64,000 nt of DNA from Dromaius novaehollandiae (lineage: Eukaryota; Chordata; Aves; Casuariiformes; Dromaiidae): NCBI RefSeq assembly GCF_036370855.1, contig NC_088112.1:16484469-16548468 (forward strand). Reading direction: 5' to 3'. Of this stretch, positions 24,601 through 63,484 are shown piece by piece (within the stretch, counting starts at the first letter, position 1; each line of letters starts with the position of its first letter). The position numbers and the translations under genes are program-made. The notes under the pieces are model-generated. The model was not told the DNA's origin, ran no database searches, and saw only the letters and a program-made list of their open reading frames with translations.

Positions 24601-26152
24601 TCCTACCCCACCATCGGGGGCTGGCACCTCAGTAGGGCAGGAAGCCAGATACCGTGAGGTCACCTACCCTGCAGCAGGCAGCTCCAGAAAACGCGATCAG
24701 GCTAGAGGGACAGGCTGGGGTCTGTGCAGCTCTGGGGAAGGGATCCTGGCAAAGGAGGCATCAGAGTGGCTCATGTCTCTCTTTCTTGTCTTTTCTCTCT
24801 CCCTGCAGAGTACAAGGTAAGATGTCCCTGCTGGCAGGTCCCTGCTCCAAGGAGCAGTTGCCACCTGGAGATGCCCAAGTTCCACCCAGAAGACGTCCCA
24901 GAGAAGCTCCCTTGTGTCTCCAGATCCTGTTGTGGTGGAGACTTCATTCTCCTCCATTCTTCTAAGCGCCCCACCAGACAGCCCCATCCCGGGACTATGG
25001 GACTCAGACCAGAGTCCTTCCCCTCCTGCCAGGGTCCCAAACTGCAGAGCAGAATTGTCACCCTGGTGAAGAAGCAGAGAGGGGTGGCTGATTTGGCTAT
25101 TGTGAGCTCAGCTCTAACTCACACGTATCTCTGGATCATTCCTGGTTTTACAGAGCAAGCAAGATCTTCCGGGTTGCCATTCAGGAGCCACCAAGGTGGT
25201 TGAAAAGAGGCTCTGGACTAGAGTCACCCTGAAAGCCAGTCCCCATCTCAGTCATGCCCTGTCCAAGCCTCGGTGGGCGGCTGTGCCAGCCAAGCCCTGC
25301 TAAGTGCCCTGGAAGCAGCCTTTGCCCTGGTGGCCCCATAGCTCCAGAGCTTCCCTGGAGCGCCTCGTGGGCATGCTCTTCTAGCTCCAGAGCTAGCCCG
25401 TGGTCTTCGTTTCTCCATGTAGATATACCCTTACGAGCTGCTCCTGGTGAAGACAAGGGGGAGGAACCAGCTGCCCAAAGACGTGGACAGGACTCGGTTA
25501 GAGGTGAGGGGAGCCTTTTCCGCTGGAGAGAATATCCTTGAGGCTCAGAGGTACCCGGTGCTGTGGGCTGCCCCCTGCCCACCTGAGGCTCACCCCGTCA
25601 GGCTGCACGGAGCCACGAGGCGCTCACGCGTGCTGCTTGTCCTCCGTGGGAAGAGCATCCCCACCAGCTCCCTAGGAGCAAACCCGTGTCAGCGTGCTGG
25701 TGCTGCGGCACCACTGCTCCATGCATGGGGCAGAGATGCTGCTCCCTGTGCCCGCGGCGTGAGTGCATTCGGCCGGAGTAGGAGAGAGCCAGGCAGCTCC
25801 TCTTCTGCGTCGTTAGCACCGCTTGGGGCTGAAGCACCCCCGCGCAGCCCTGCCAGACCCAGCCGGGGGTGGCATGCCACCAGGTCCCTCACGCGCCTTC
25901 CCAGCTCACCATAGCTGCATGGCCTGGCCCCTGGCCCTGGCCCCCCGAGGTCCCAGAGCCCAGCCCTGGCCCCCCAAGCTCCTGGCCCCCTAACCCCCCG
26001 AGCACCCGGCCCCAGCCCACCAGCCCCTCTCTCCCCAGCGCCACCTCTCCCAGGAGGAGTTCTACCAGATCTTCGGCATGACCATCGCCGAGTTCGACCG
26101 CCTGGCCCTGTGGAAGAGGAACGAGCTGAAGAAGCAGGCCCGGCTGTTTTAA
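495..26152 (+). CDS. ABLIM3: ABLIM3, actin-binding LIM protein 3 (3' 20 coding exons; 5' end outside window)
   Basis: Cytoskeletal scaffold that binds F-actin through a C-terminal villin-type headpiece and other partners through four LIM zinc fingers. Coding exons: 495-607, 3592-3718, 3932-4025, 9839-9926, 12469-12527, 13244-13315, 13743-13898, 15374-15403, 16111-16240, 17154-17252, 18822-18872, 20712-20846, 21120-21184, 21559-21706, 22604-22633, 23289-23347, 23965-24025, 24809-24816, 25423-25503, 26039-26152. They sum to 1720 nt, one base of a split codon plus 572 codons and TAA. In order they give the last third of LIM2, LIM3 (residues about 39-97 counted from the first whole codon), LIM4 (98-157), a long Ser/Pro/Tyr-rich linker (158-508) and the headpiece (509-572, ending ELKKQARLF). 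All introns are GT-AG and in phase. LIM1 and most of LIM2 lie upstream of the window. Linker motifs and the AFAP1L1 neighbour favour ABLIM3 over ABLIM1 or ABLIM2. Confidence 0.95.
608..3591 (+). other. ABLIM3: ABLIM3 intron within the LIM2-LIM3 junction
   Basis: 3.0-kb intron, GT at 608 and AG at 3590-3591. Apart from splice sites I see no exon, repeat or RNA gene. Open frames of 140-200 codons on both strands are GC-driven and unlike known families. Confidence 0.7.
3592..3718 (+). CDS. ABLIM3: ABLIM3 exon: LIM domain 3, first part
   Basis: Acceptor CCCCAG, donor GTGAGT. It encodes [19 protein letters not shown], then [11 protein letters not shown] and LTGEYISK. The Cys-X2-Cys and His/Cys zinc ligands of LIM3 are visible. 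It begins by completing the His codon opened in the previous exon and ends two bases into a Lys codon. Confidence 0.95.
3932..4025 (+). CDS. ABLIM3: ABLIM3 exon: end of LIM3 and start of LIM4
   Basis: Acceptor CCACAG, donor GTGAGT. It encodes [18 protein letters not shown] followed by [14 protein letters not shown], closing the second zinc site of LIM3 and opening LIM4. It ends in phase 0. The preceding intron is only 213 bp. Confidence 0.95.
4026..9838 (+). other. ABLIM3: ABLIM3 intron inside LIM4, with two AT-rich islands
   Basis: 5.8-kb intron, the longest ABLIM3 intron in the window. Most is GC-rich and featureless. About 7040-7330 and 8690-9175 are AT-rich, CpG-poor islands resembling conserved non-coding elements. 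A short (AT)n run lies near 7582-7600. Confidence 0.7.
9839..9926 (+). CDS. ABLIM3: ABLIM3 exon: LIM domain 4
   Basis: Acceptor TTGCAG, donor GTAGGG. It encodes [20 protein letters not shown], then [10 protein letters not shown], with His and Cys zinc ligands of LIM4. It ends one base into a Gly codon. It follows the longest ABLIM3 intron in the window (5.8 kb). Confidence 0.95.
9927..12468 (+). other. ABLIM3: ABLIM3 intron with two AP-1 type sites
   Basis: 2.5-kb intron. TGAGTCA occurs at 10736-10742 and again at 11118-11124, matching the AP-1 consensus. A CTCC-repeat tract lies near 11807-11828. No exon was found. Confidence 0.6.
12469..12527 (+). CDS. ABLIM3: ABLIM3 exon: end of LIM4
   Basis: Acceptor TTTCAG, donor GTAGGT. 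It encodes [19 protein letters not shown], with the last Cys ligand of LIM4 and a basic tail leading into the linker. It ends in phase 0. Confidence 0.94.
13244..13315 (+). CDS. ABLIM3: ABLIM3 exon: linker with the [10 protein letters not shown] segment
   Basis: Acceptor CCACAG, donor GTAAGT, 24 whole codons. It encodes [20 protein letters not shown] then RVIC, a Ser/Pro-rich stretch conserved in the ABLIM family and likely phosphorylated. Confidence 0.94.
13698..13742 (+). repeat. CT-rich tract forming an acceptor
   Basis: TCTC/TCCC-rich run directly joined to the CCCTAG acceptor of the exon at 13743. It serves as that exon's polypyrimidine tract. Confidence 0.7.
13743..13898 (+). CDS. ABLIM3: ABLIM3 exon: linker, [18 protein letters not shown] region
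   Basis: Acceptor CCCTAG after a (TC)-rich tract, donor GTACTG. 52 codons encode [20 protein letters not shown], then [13 protein letters not shown] and a Tyr-rich end (RYSYGE). Phase 0 at both ends. The family match is very strong. Confidence 0.95.
15374..15403 (+). CDS. ABLIM3: ABLIM3 30-nt exon [10 protein letters not shown]
   Basis: Ten whole codons between CTGCAG and GTAACG, corresponding to SLGTLSPYSQ in mammals. Because it is phase 0 on both sides it can be skipped without changing the frame, as cassette micro-exons are. Confidence 0.9.
16111..16240 (+). CDS. ABLIM3: ABLIM3 exon: linker, [20 protein letters not shown]
   Basis: Acceptor CCCTAG, donor GTAAGG. It encodes [20 protein letters not shown] then [18 protein letters not shown] and a Gly split at its first base. 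Dense Ser/Tyr sites are typical of the ABLIM linker. Confidence 0.95.
17154..17252 (+). CDS. ABLIM3: ABLIM3 exon: linker, [16 protein letters not shown]
   Basis: Acceptor CATAG, donor GTAGGC. It encodes [20 protein letters not shown] then [12 protein letters not shown]. Both boundaries are phase 1, so exons between here and the next one are potentially optional. Confidence 0.95.
18768..18816 (+). repeat. 49-nt pure pyrimidine tract before an ABLIM3 acceptor
   Basis: Uninterrupted C/T run made of TTCC and TTTC units, ending a few bases before the CCAG acceptor of the [12 protein letters not shown] exon. It is both a simple repeat and an unusually long polypyrimidine tract, so it may bind PTB-type splicing factors. 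Confidence 0.9.
18822..18872 (+). CDS. ABLIM3: ABLIM3 exon: [12 protein letters not shown]
   Basis: 17 codons in phase 1 encode [17 protein letters not shown], a hallmark of ABLIM proteins. The acceptor follows a 49-nt pure pyrimidine run; the donor GTATAG is weak. Confidence 0.95.
20712..20846 (+). CDS. ABLIM3: ABLIM3 exon: linker, [17 protein letters not shown]
   Basis: Acceptor TTGCAG, donor GTAATG. 45 codons encode [20 protein letters not shown], then [18 protein letters not shown]. Phase 1 at both ends. Confidence 0.95.
21120..21184 (+). CDS. ABLIM3: ABLIM3 exon: [13 protein letters not shown]
   Basis: Acceptor TTGCAG, donor GTGAGT. It encodes [20 protein letters not shown] then HK. 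It moves the frame from phase 1 to phase 0. Only 273 bp separate it from the previous exon. Confidence 0.95.
21559..21706 (+). CDS. ABLIM3: ABLIM3 exon: [19 protein letters not shown]
   Basis: Acceptor CCCAG, donor GTAAGG. It encodes [20 protein letters not shown] then [20 protein letters not shown] and AGYEGSLNG. It opens with Ile where mammals have Leu. It ends one base into a Ser codon. Confidence 0.95.
22604..22633 (+). CDS. ABLIM3: ABLIM3 30-nt exon [10 protein letters not shown]
   Basis: Acceptor TTGCAG, donor GTGAGT. Phase 1 on both sides and 30 nt long, so it is frame-neutral if skipped. It matches the SPRSHYLADS segment of mammalian ABLIM3. Confidence 0.9.
23120..23201 (+). repeat. 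41-bp tandem duplication
   Basis: Units 23120-23160 and 23161-23201 are identical except at one base (C versus T at unit position 4). The near identity shows a recent duplication within an ABLIM3 intron. Confidence 0.92.
23289..23347 (+). CDS. ABLIM3: ABLIM3 exon: [20 protein letters not shown]
   Basis: Acceptor TTTCAG, donor GTAAGT. The 20 codons, the first split, match the family exactly over this segment. It changes phase 1 to phase 0. Confidence 0.95.
23725..23825 (-). repeat. MIR-like SINE relic, reverse orientation
   Basis: The order of blocks is that of the complement of MIR: GGTCAGGAGACC, then TGTGTGACCT, TCACTTC, GCCTGTTTTCCCAT and a G-rich end. It is diverged, as expected of an ancient insertion. 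It lies in an ABLIM3 intron. Confidence 0.65.
23965..24025 (+). CDS. ABLIM3: ABLIM3 exon: [16 protein letters not shown]
   Basis: Acceptor TTGCAG, donor GTAAGC. It encodes [20 protein letters not shown] and the first base of the Glu codon that the micro-exon completes. Confidence 0.95.
24809..24816 (+). CDS. ABLIM3: ABLIM3 8-nt micro-exon (E-Y-K)
   Basis: Eight bases, AGTACAAG, lie between a strong acceptor (pyrimidine tract then CTGCAG) and a consensus donor GTAAGA. They complete Glu and add Tyr-Lys, giving MREYK before IYPYELLL, as in ABLIM proteins. No neighbouring exon supplies these residues, and without them the reading frame into the headpiece is lost. Confidence 0.88.
25423..25503 (+). 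CDS. ABLIM3: ABLIM3 exon: headpiece, first part
   Basis: Acceptor TGTAG, donor GTGAGG. 27 codons encode [20 protein letters not shown] then VDRTRLE, the N-terminal subdomain of the villin-type headpiece. Phase 0 at both ends. Confidence 0.95.
26039..26152 (+). CDS. ABLIM3: ABLIM3 last coding exon: headpiece core and stop
   Basis: Acceptor CCCCAG after a C-rich stretch. 37 codons and TAA encode [20 protein letters not shown] then [17 protein letters not shown]. The C-terminal basic cluster and terminal LF are the F-actin binding signature of villin headpieces. Confidence 0.96.
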   Translation, partial: RHLSQEEFYQIFGMTIAEFDRLALWKRNELKKQARLF

Positions 26153-27420
26153 ATGCAGTGCACTATAAATATATACATACCTATAAATATATACATAGAA
26201 AGATCTCTATACTGCAGCTCTGTATGATTCTCAATGCTGGATGTGACAGAGGCACCCTCTGCACCCCTGAGAGTGAATTGGAGTCTTGCAGATAATTTTA
26301 TGCTGTTTCTTTTTCTTTTTGACCCCAAAATGCCCTTCGGGAGCCTGGGGTGGGTGGGTCTTCCTCTTTGTACTCTTTGGCAGGGAGGGTATCTTGATTC
26401 TGTAACAACCCTTGGCGTTTTCCAGGAGCTAAAGCCACATGAGCCCTAAGCACTTGGTGTCTCGCTGCCAACCCACCATGGCGAGGGGGGAGGATTTTCC
26501 CCAACACGTTGTCCCAAGCAGCCTGCTCCAGCTGCAGGAGGGGCAGGATTCACAGACAGCGGCTGGCTGGGATGCCACGGAGCTGGGTCCCCAGGGACGG
26601 GTGACAGCGGGGCCGTGATACTCCCGTGACAGGGACTGCTCCCTCCATCCCCCCTCAGGCGGGTGAAGGCCCAGTTCTGGTCTCCCCAAAATCCCTGCCA
26701 GGAAGGGACCTGGCCAAGGAGGACCTCAAAGACAACCAAACCCAGCAGGGTCTCCAGCCTCCTGGGGCCCTATGCTTTGGAGCTGGGGGGGGGGGTTGCA
26801 AACCTGTCTTTGGGCTACTACGGAAATTGAGGGGGTCCTGTTCCCCCTTACCCTTCACCCAGCTGGTCTATGTATTTACTTACAAGTTTGGAAAATGTCC
26901 TGGGTATATTTGCAGGAAAAGGGGATCCCACTGTGGGCTCCCCGGTGCTTATTGCCCTCCCCGGTGTGGGGGCAGACATGGAGAGGAGCAGTGGCAGGGA
27001 CCCCCATGGGGACAAGTGTGCAACCCCAAAGTGCAGTCCTGAGCCCTGAAAGCTGTCAGCTTTCCCTGAAAACTTGGTATTGCCAAGGAGCCAGTTTCTC
27101 CTCCCAAAGTGCTGGAACGATGGCTTTTCAGGCCATCTAAAACCCAAGCCCTTCTTCAATGAAAACAAGCAAAGAGGCAGAGGGACGCCAGCCACACTGC
27201 TGCACACCAGCTGCTGCATCTCCTGCTGGGCCTTTCCTGAGCTTCTCCTGATTTACTCCATCACTCGTATCTCTGTCCCAGATCAAATCCCTCTGGCAGC
27301 TTTCAAGAATGAAGGCATTTACCAGGAACATTTTGCATTTATTACAATGCAAACTATTGGGGGTTTGTGTTTTATTTTTTTTTCTCTTTACTGATATGTT
27401 ATTCCAACACAAACATCTTT
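26153..27420 (+). other. ABLIM3: ABLIM3 3' UTR (extent approximate)
   Basis: Begins after TAA at 26150-26152. It opens with an AU-rich 18-bp tandem duplication (26163-26198) and contains an 11-G run at 26785-26795. No AATAAA is seen before about 28100; variants such as AGTAAA at 27958 exist, so the cleavage site is not resolved and the stated end is a guess from the T-rich stretch near 27370. Confidence 0.5.
26163..26198 (+). repeat. 18-bp tandem duplication just after the ABLIM3 stop
   Basis: Two copies of an 18-mer beginning CTATAAATATATACATA, at 26163-26180 and 26181-26198, differ only in the last base. They sit 11 bases after the stop codon in an otherwise GC-rich area. Confidence 0.9.
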
Positions 27421-28104
27421 CCTGGTGTCATCTGTGGTGCTCTGGTTTTCTACTTGCTTGTTAGGCACAAATTTCAGGAATATTGCAGGTCTGAGCTGTC
27501 CCAAACAGGCCAGCGAGCTGCAAGGCACCTCCACAACAGCTGAGTAGGCAGGTTTCCTTCTGGGCGACTGTATCTCATTTGCCTTCGCCATGCAATGGGC
27601 CAGCTCTGCTTCTGTCTGTTCTGGTCCTCCTTGAAGTCCTCTTTGGGAATGTCCTGTCCTCATATCTCACATCAGGTAGATCAAATCCCTTCCCTGCCAT
27701 TACTGCCCCCACTCTTCAAGGCTAAGGCTGCCCAGCTCGTTGCACAGAGGGCAGGAACGGGGTTCCTGTGCAAGACAGGAGAGGTACCTGCATGGTGCCT
27801 TGCACAGGGCCCTGTTTTGTTAGTCTGTATGGAGGAGATCTGTCTTCAGCAGCAGCCACAGCCCTACGAGCTTTTCTGTTGGCATGGAATGGGCTGGGGA
27901 ATGAAGTGGGGATGGTAATATTGTTCCGGTAATTGCTTCTGTCTACTTTAGTGCAGCAGTAAATGGAGCAATTGTGTTTATAATGATTTCAGCCATATAA
28001 ATGATGGCTCCCTAAATCAAGCTCATCTGTTTGGGGCTATAAGAAACTTCCATCTCCCACAGCAGTTTCAGTGATAAAGCCTGGAGGATCCAGTGCTTCC
28101 AAAG

Positions 28105-28156
28105 TATTATTAATAATAATATTAATAATATTAATAATAATAACAATAGCAACAAC
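28105..28156 (+). repeat. (AAT)n microsatellite, imperfect
   Basis: Run of TAAT/AAT units grading into CAA-type triplets. It abuts the MIR-like element, so it may have arisen at one end of that SINE. Confidence 0.9.
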
Positions 28157-28340
28157 ATGGAGCACTTAGAGAGGCTTTTCATTTTCAAAGCATTTTATGG
28201 GCATTAACTAACTGTTCCTCACAACTCCCTGCATGGCAAAGATGGGGAAACTGAGGCAGGAGGCTGAGGTGCCTCTTGTTCAAGCTCACGTGATAAGAAG
28301 AGCTGTGATTTGAAACCCCCAGCTCCTGGCCCTGGGATCG
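28157..28340 (+). repeat. MIR-like SINE relic, forward orientation
   Basis: Matches the MIR body in order: AAAGCATTTTATGGGCATTAA, then CCTCACAACTCCCTG, then GATGGGGAAACTGAGGCAGG, then CAAGCTCACGTGATAAG and a Pro/Leu-like CCCAGCTCCTGG end. The strong match to the GGGGAAACTGAGGC core makes this the clearest SINE in the window. Confidence 0.75.
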
Positions 28341-31196
28341 GTCCAGCAGTGTGGCTGAGGGTGAACAGCAGGTTGCTGCCTGTCTCCTCTGGCCGTGTAT
28401 TTCCCCTCCGTCTGGGGGTTATCTATCTCTCACTCCATTTGACAGGGTGAGAGAGACACAGCTGCCATGTCCTTTCCCCTGCTCCCGGTTGTTTGAACTT
28501 CCAAGAGGCTCACAGCGGCTGCAGGCTCGACACAAGAGCACACGGTTTCAGCCTGCTGCCGCCGCGCGCTAGGAGCCCTCTGGCTTGGAGACCGCAGAGG
28601 CAAAGCGGGGAGGGGAAACCTTTGCAGCGAGCTGGGTACGGAGGCCGTGCCCTGGGGGCACAGAGCCAAGGGGCTGAAGACGGCACCCTTGTGCTGACCC
28701 CACCACGGGGGACCCTTGGCTCAGGCCGGAGATCGGGGCAGAGCGTGGAGCGAGCACCCGGCGCTGGACCCCTGCCATGACGGGAGTGGCTGGCCAGGAA
28801 GCCTCTCCTGGGCTGGGCCGTTCGGGGGCAGCAGACATCCAGCAGGGCTGTCGCAGTCATGTCCGGCCTGGGCTCTGCTCACCACAGAGAAAGTGTGGGC
28901 ACAGCACCTTTCTGAGCCCTGGAGAGCATGGGGGCATTAAAGCCTTTCCTGAAAGCCGTTATTCTGGCTGAGCCCACACTGCTAATTTGACTGCTTTGCA
29001 AGTCGCAACCACAAACCAGCTGGAGTCTGGCAGGCTGCGTCTTTCGTGGCTCTGGTCCGCCTGTGCCCCGTGCCCCGACCACAGCCCGGGAGATGACCCT
29101 GGTACTGCACGTTACAAGAGGAAAAAGAGGAAAACAGGGCTTCTTCCAGGCGGGAAGTACCAGCTGCAGCAAACACCAGCCTGCTGGGAAGGCACCGGGC
29201 CGGTTTGTGTCGCAGAGTGACTGGGAAGAGCGGGGTCGGGCTGGTTCGGGGCTGGGGACAGAGGGGATGCAAGAGGGTACAGAGCGTTGCAGCTTTGCTC
29301 CCTGCACCCGGCCTCCGTTCTGCCCTGGGCTGAGTATCCGAAAATGGGGAGGCCCTGAAGGTGGATTGCGAACGCCTGCCTGATATTTCAATTATTGCTT
29401 TCACAAGTAATAACCAGTTGTGTGTGAAACCTAATCAGATTTCTCTCACAGCGGCAGGCAGGCGGGGGCTCCTAGAGGAGGGCTCAGTCACTGTCCTGAG
29501 GCCGTGAGGAATTGTCCTTGGGGTGCCAAGAGCATGTCATAACTGGAGTCGCTACCCATGCTGCAATGTGGACACTCCCTTGCACATCCCAAATCTCCCA
29601 GGACCCAGGCTCCTCCGACGTGCTTGTAGGGGGGGCAGAGATGGTGGTGGCATGAGCACCATGGCCAGGCAGAGCTAGGGCACATGAGGGACACCAGGAG
29701 AGAGCAGATATGGAGGAGTTTGGGTGTGGGCTGGCTAGAGCAGGAGCAAGGTTGGAGGCTACGCGGGGCAGGTCAGCAGCGCTGGTGCAGTAAGGAGCAA
29801 GAGCAAGGGGGTACAAGGTGCTTGCTAATGGGGGTGCGTTTGCGTGGGGGAATTGTTTCTGGATCTTTGCCCCAGCTGGCCCTTCCCAAAGCAACAACCC
29901 CCATGTGTAACATGCTTGGGGCTTATGCATGAAGTGTTGCGGGAAGTCTCCTTCCCAGCAGGTGAAAGATCTCATCTCATACAAAGCTCTGCAAATACCA
30001 CCAGCTGCCCCTCACTGCACCCAGCACAACCCTGGGGTTCCTGCCGGCCCTGGGGCCTGAGCTCCCATCCAGCCATCCTCGCCAGGTGGTGGTGTGTCTC
30101 ACTTGGAGGTGACCAAATCAGATCTATTTTCAAGGGCATAGATCATAAGCTGCACGTAGAGCTGTCGTGTCTGCAAACCTCTGTTACTAAATGAGGGGTG
30201 AACACCTCATGCCACGCTGAACTTCAGAGCACAGGCAGGGAGTGTTGCCAGGTCTGTCTCCACGGGTAACCCATGGGGTTGGTGGGAGACCCTGAATTTC
30301 CTCTAGCATCTGCCAGCCCTGCGGGCCAGCAGAAGGCAGGTGGAGGTGTCCTGCTCTAGATCAGAGGGAGGCCTGTGGCTGTGCCCCCACCCACGCAGAG
30401 GGAAGCTCTGTGTGTCCTTGGCGGTGCAGCTGGTGGAGATGTTCTGTGTGAGGTATCATCTGGGAAGCTTGTGGTGGGGCACCAAGGGAAAACACATGGA
30501 GAATAGCCTCCAGGCCCTGCAGGGAAACCTGCTCCCCAGACACAGGGCTGCATGTCCCTCTCATCCGGGCCAGGGGCAAGGACCCCTGGCTGCTGGCTGA
30601 GCTTTCCAGAGGAGCAGGTTCACCCAGCAGTGGGGGTCCCTAGCCCCGGCCTGCATGAGCAGGACACACAGCGCAGCAGGGCTGCACACAGGGGCATTAG
30701 GAGGGAAGTGGGGAGGGAGGCTCCCACTTACACCCACCACTCCTCTGCCTCCGGACCTCCTGGCCCCTCGCAAGCACCCCTGGCCACTACAGACAGTCAC
30801 AGCATTGCCTTCAGCCTATGGCGCTGGCTGGCTGCAGCGCCCCGGCCGCAGCGCACGCATCACGGGCACCGCAGGGCATGTGGGGAGGGTGCCCAGGGGG
30901 ACTCGGCCACCAGCGGCGCTGGGAGCAGCTGGAGAGGTGGGAGATGGCCCAAAATCTCCGCTCGGGGCAGCCCAGGGCCGGCGGCTCTTAGCAGAAGCCC
31001 CTCTAGGAAGACGCTGGGGAAAAGCCGAGCGGAGCCGCGCCGGGTGCTCGGCGCTGCCGGGCGCCCGGGGAGGGAGGGAGGGGCGGGCGCGGCGATTGGC
31101 CATGCCGGGCGCTCAGGCCCTGCCCCGCCGGGGCCGCCCGCTGCCCGGCCACTTCCCCGCCCGCGGCTGCCGGGCTGCCCGCGGCTGCCGCCGACC

Positions 31197-61848
<30,652 letters not shown>

Positions 61849-62500
61849 GCCGGGCTGTGGGAACGCCGGGCTGCAGCGCCCCGCCGGACCCGGGCTCGCC
61901 GAGGAGCCGCGAGCCCCGTGCCCCCGAGGAGGCCGGGGTGCGGGAGAGGCGCCCTCCCAGGCCCCCCCGGCACAGCAGCGCCTGCGGCGGGGGCACCACG
62001 CGAACCTGCGGGCCGGGGGCGGGAGAGGGAGCTGGGAGGCGGGTGGGGAAGGGCGGCCGAGGAGCGGCAGGCGGCTCTCGCCCTTGGCGGGTCGCGAGGG
62101 GCCGAGGCGGGATGCAGCCCCACGAGCCGCCCCCGGCCCGTGCGGCTCCGGGCAGCGGGGAAAGGACCGCTGCCGTCTCCTGCCTTCGCGGCACTGCTGC
62201 TGAGGTCGGGTGTTTCGTTTGCCGAGGCATGTAGCAAAATGGAGCAAAGGGATGTTTTAAAAAAGAAAAAAAAAGTGCTTTCAAACTGGAGGACTGAGAA
62301 AGGAAATAGTGGAAGGTAATTTAGCACAGGCAGAAGAAGGGATAGGAATAAAAAGGGAAAGCGCAGGCTTTTGTGGGAGCAGGCCCTTGCCCTGTTCATG
62401 CCAGCTGCTGCCACAATTAGCCTTTGGTGCTCACTGCTTCGAGGCACATTTTTTCAGTGACCGGGTAAGTGGGTTTTAATAAAAGCGCTGGTACCAGAAA
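61849..62500 (+). other. AFAP1L1: AFAP1L1 3' UTR
   Basis: From TAG at 61846-61848 to just beyond the AATAAA at 62478. The first 350 bases are very GC- and CpG-rich, then composition becomes A-rich. The end is inferred from the polyadenylation signal. Confidence 0.6.
62478..62483 (+). promoter_or_regulatory. AFAP1L1: AATAAA polyadenylation signal, probable end of AFAP1L1
   Basis: Canonical hexamer 630 bp after the stop codon, in a T/A-rich local context. Another AATAAA at 63211-63216 is an alternative distal site. Confidence 0.6.
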
Positions 62501-63484
62501 ACCCCTTCCTCTGGCTGTAGCGAGCAAACAGCTTAAGTTACTCCTGGTCCTGAAGCGATAGGGCAGCGCTTGTAGGTGCGAGGGGAGCGGGTATGTGAGT
62601 TTTGCATCTTCATCAGCGAAGATGGGTGGTGGCGGATGCCTGGAGGAACCACTCTGCCTTCAGCAGAGATCGTCAGCGACGAAGTTTTGCAGCTTGCTCG
62701 GGGTCAGGGGCTGCGGCCCGACCCGGAAGGGCTTCACCTCCTCCCCCTGCTGCATCCCGGCGCCGGCTGCCAACGTGCGGGGCAGCTTGTGCTTTGGGAA
62801 TGGGCAAAAGCCTCTTCCCCACGGCATGTCCCCCCCGGGAAAGAAGGGGTGAGGCTGCGCCGCTGAGCAGCGGAGTGGGTTCGCCGGCGCTCCTGGAAGT
62901 CCCCTCGCTGCCCGGAGCCACTTCGGAGGCAGTCCTCAGCTAAAGCACGCTCGGCCAGCGGCGCTGGGGGTTTTTCTAACCTCAGAGTGAACAAACACAG
63001 GAAAAAAAAACACTTCCACCTTAGATCAGCCCTCTTTGCTCTTTATTAATCAAGAGATAAAACCGGCTCACTGTCACACCGCTTCTCTTAAAAAACCAAA
63101 CCCCCTCTTCTGTTGCAGCTGAATTTTGTTGCTGTAAATCGGTGTGTGCCAGGCATTGGTGTCGACTGCTTAGAGCAGGGGGCTAGGGCTACTTCTGGTG
63201 TTCACAGAGGAATAAATGATGTGCAGCGAGCTGCCCCAACGCGCTGGGCGCAGGGCTGGTCGTTGCCGCAGCTCTTGGCTGGCGGGAGCAGCGACACGGG
63301 ACCCCGCGGGCCAAGCAGCGGTCACGGCCATGGCTGTGGTGACGGGTGGTCTCTGAGCTGCCCTCTTGGACCGTGGGCGGGTGGATGAAGGCTGCCCCGG
63401 CCACGTGCTGCCCGTGTGCTCACTGTGGAGAGCCGCCTGTGCTGCACGAGGCCTCCTTCCCCTCCATCAAGCTGCAGCGTGCCC
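62501..63484. other. Downstream flank of AFAP1L1
   Basis: No coding exon recognised. A-rich near 62995-63110, otherwise GC-rich unique sequence. In mammals the next gene is GRPEL2, but no GRPEL2-like sequence is seen before the window ends. Confidence 0.6.

Larger units (their letters stand above)
21707..25422 (+). other. ABLIM3: Short ABLIM3 introns in the 3' part of the gene
   Basis: Introns 21707-22603, 22634-23288, 23348-23964, 24026-24808 and 24817-25422. The second is purine-rich on the + strand (about 22690-23190) and contains a 41-bp tandem duplication; the third carries a reverse MIR-like relic. Otherwise nothing recognisable. Confidence 0.6.
27421..30815. other. Intergenic region between ABLIM3 and AFAP1L1
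   Basis: No coding exon recognised on either strand. It holds an AT-rich island (27900-28060), the microsatellite and MIR-like element, and a small AT-rich block near 29375-29460. The rest is GC-rich unique sequence. The ABLIM3 3' UTR may extend into its left part. Confidence 0.6.

Noticed and set aside
495..26152. Assignment as ABLIM1 or ABLIM2
   Set aside because: Linker segments such as [20 protein letters not shown] and [20 protein letters not shown] and the downstream AFAP1L1 fit ABLIM3; ABLIM2 should neighbour AFAP1.
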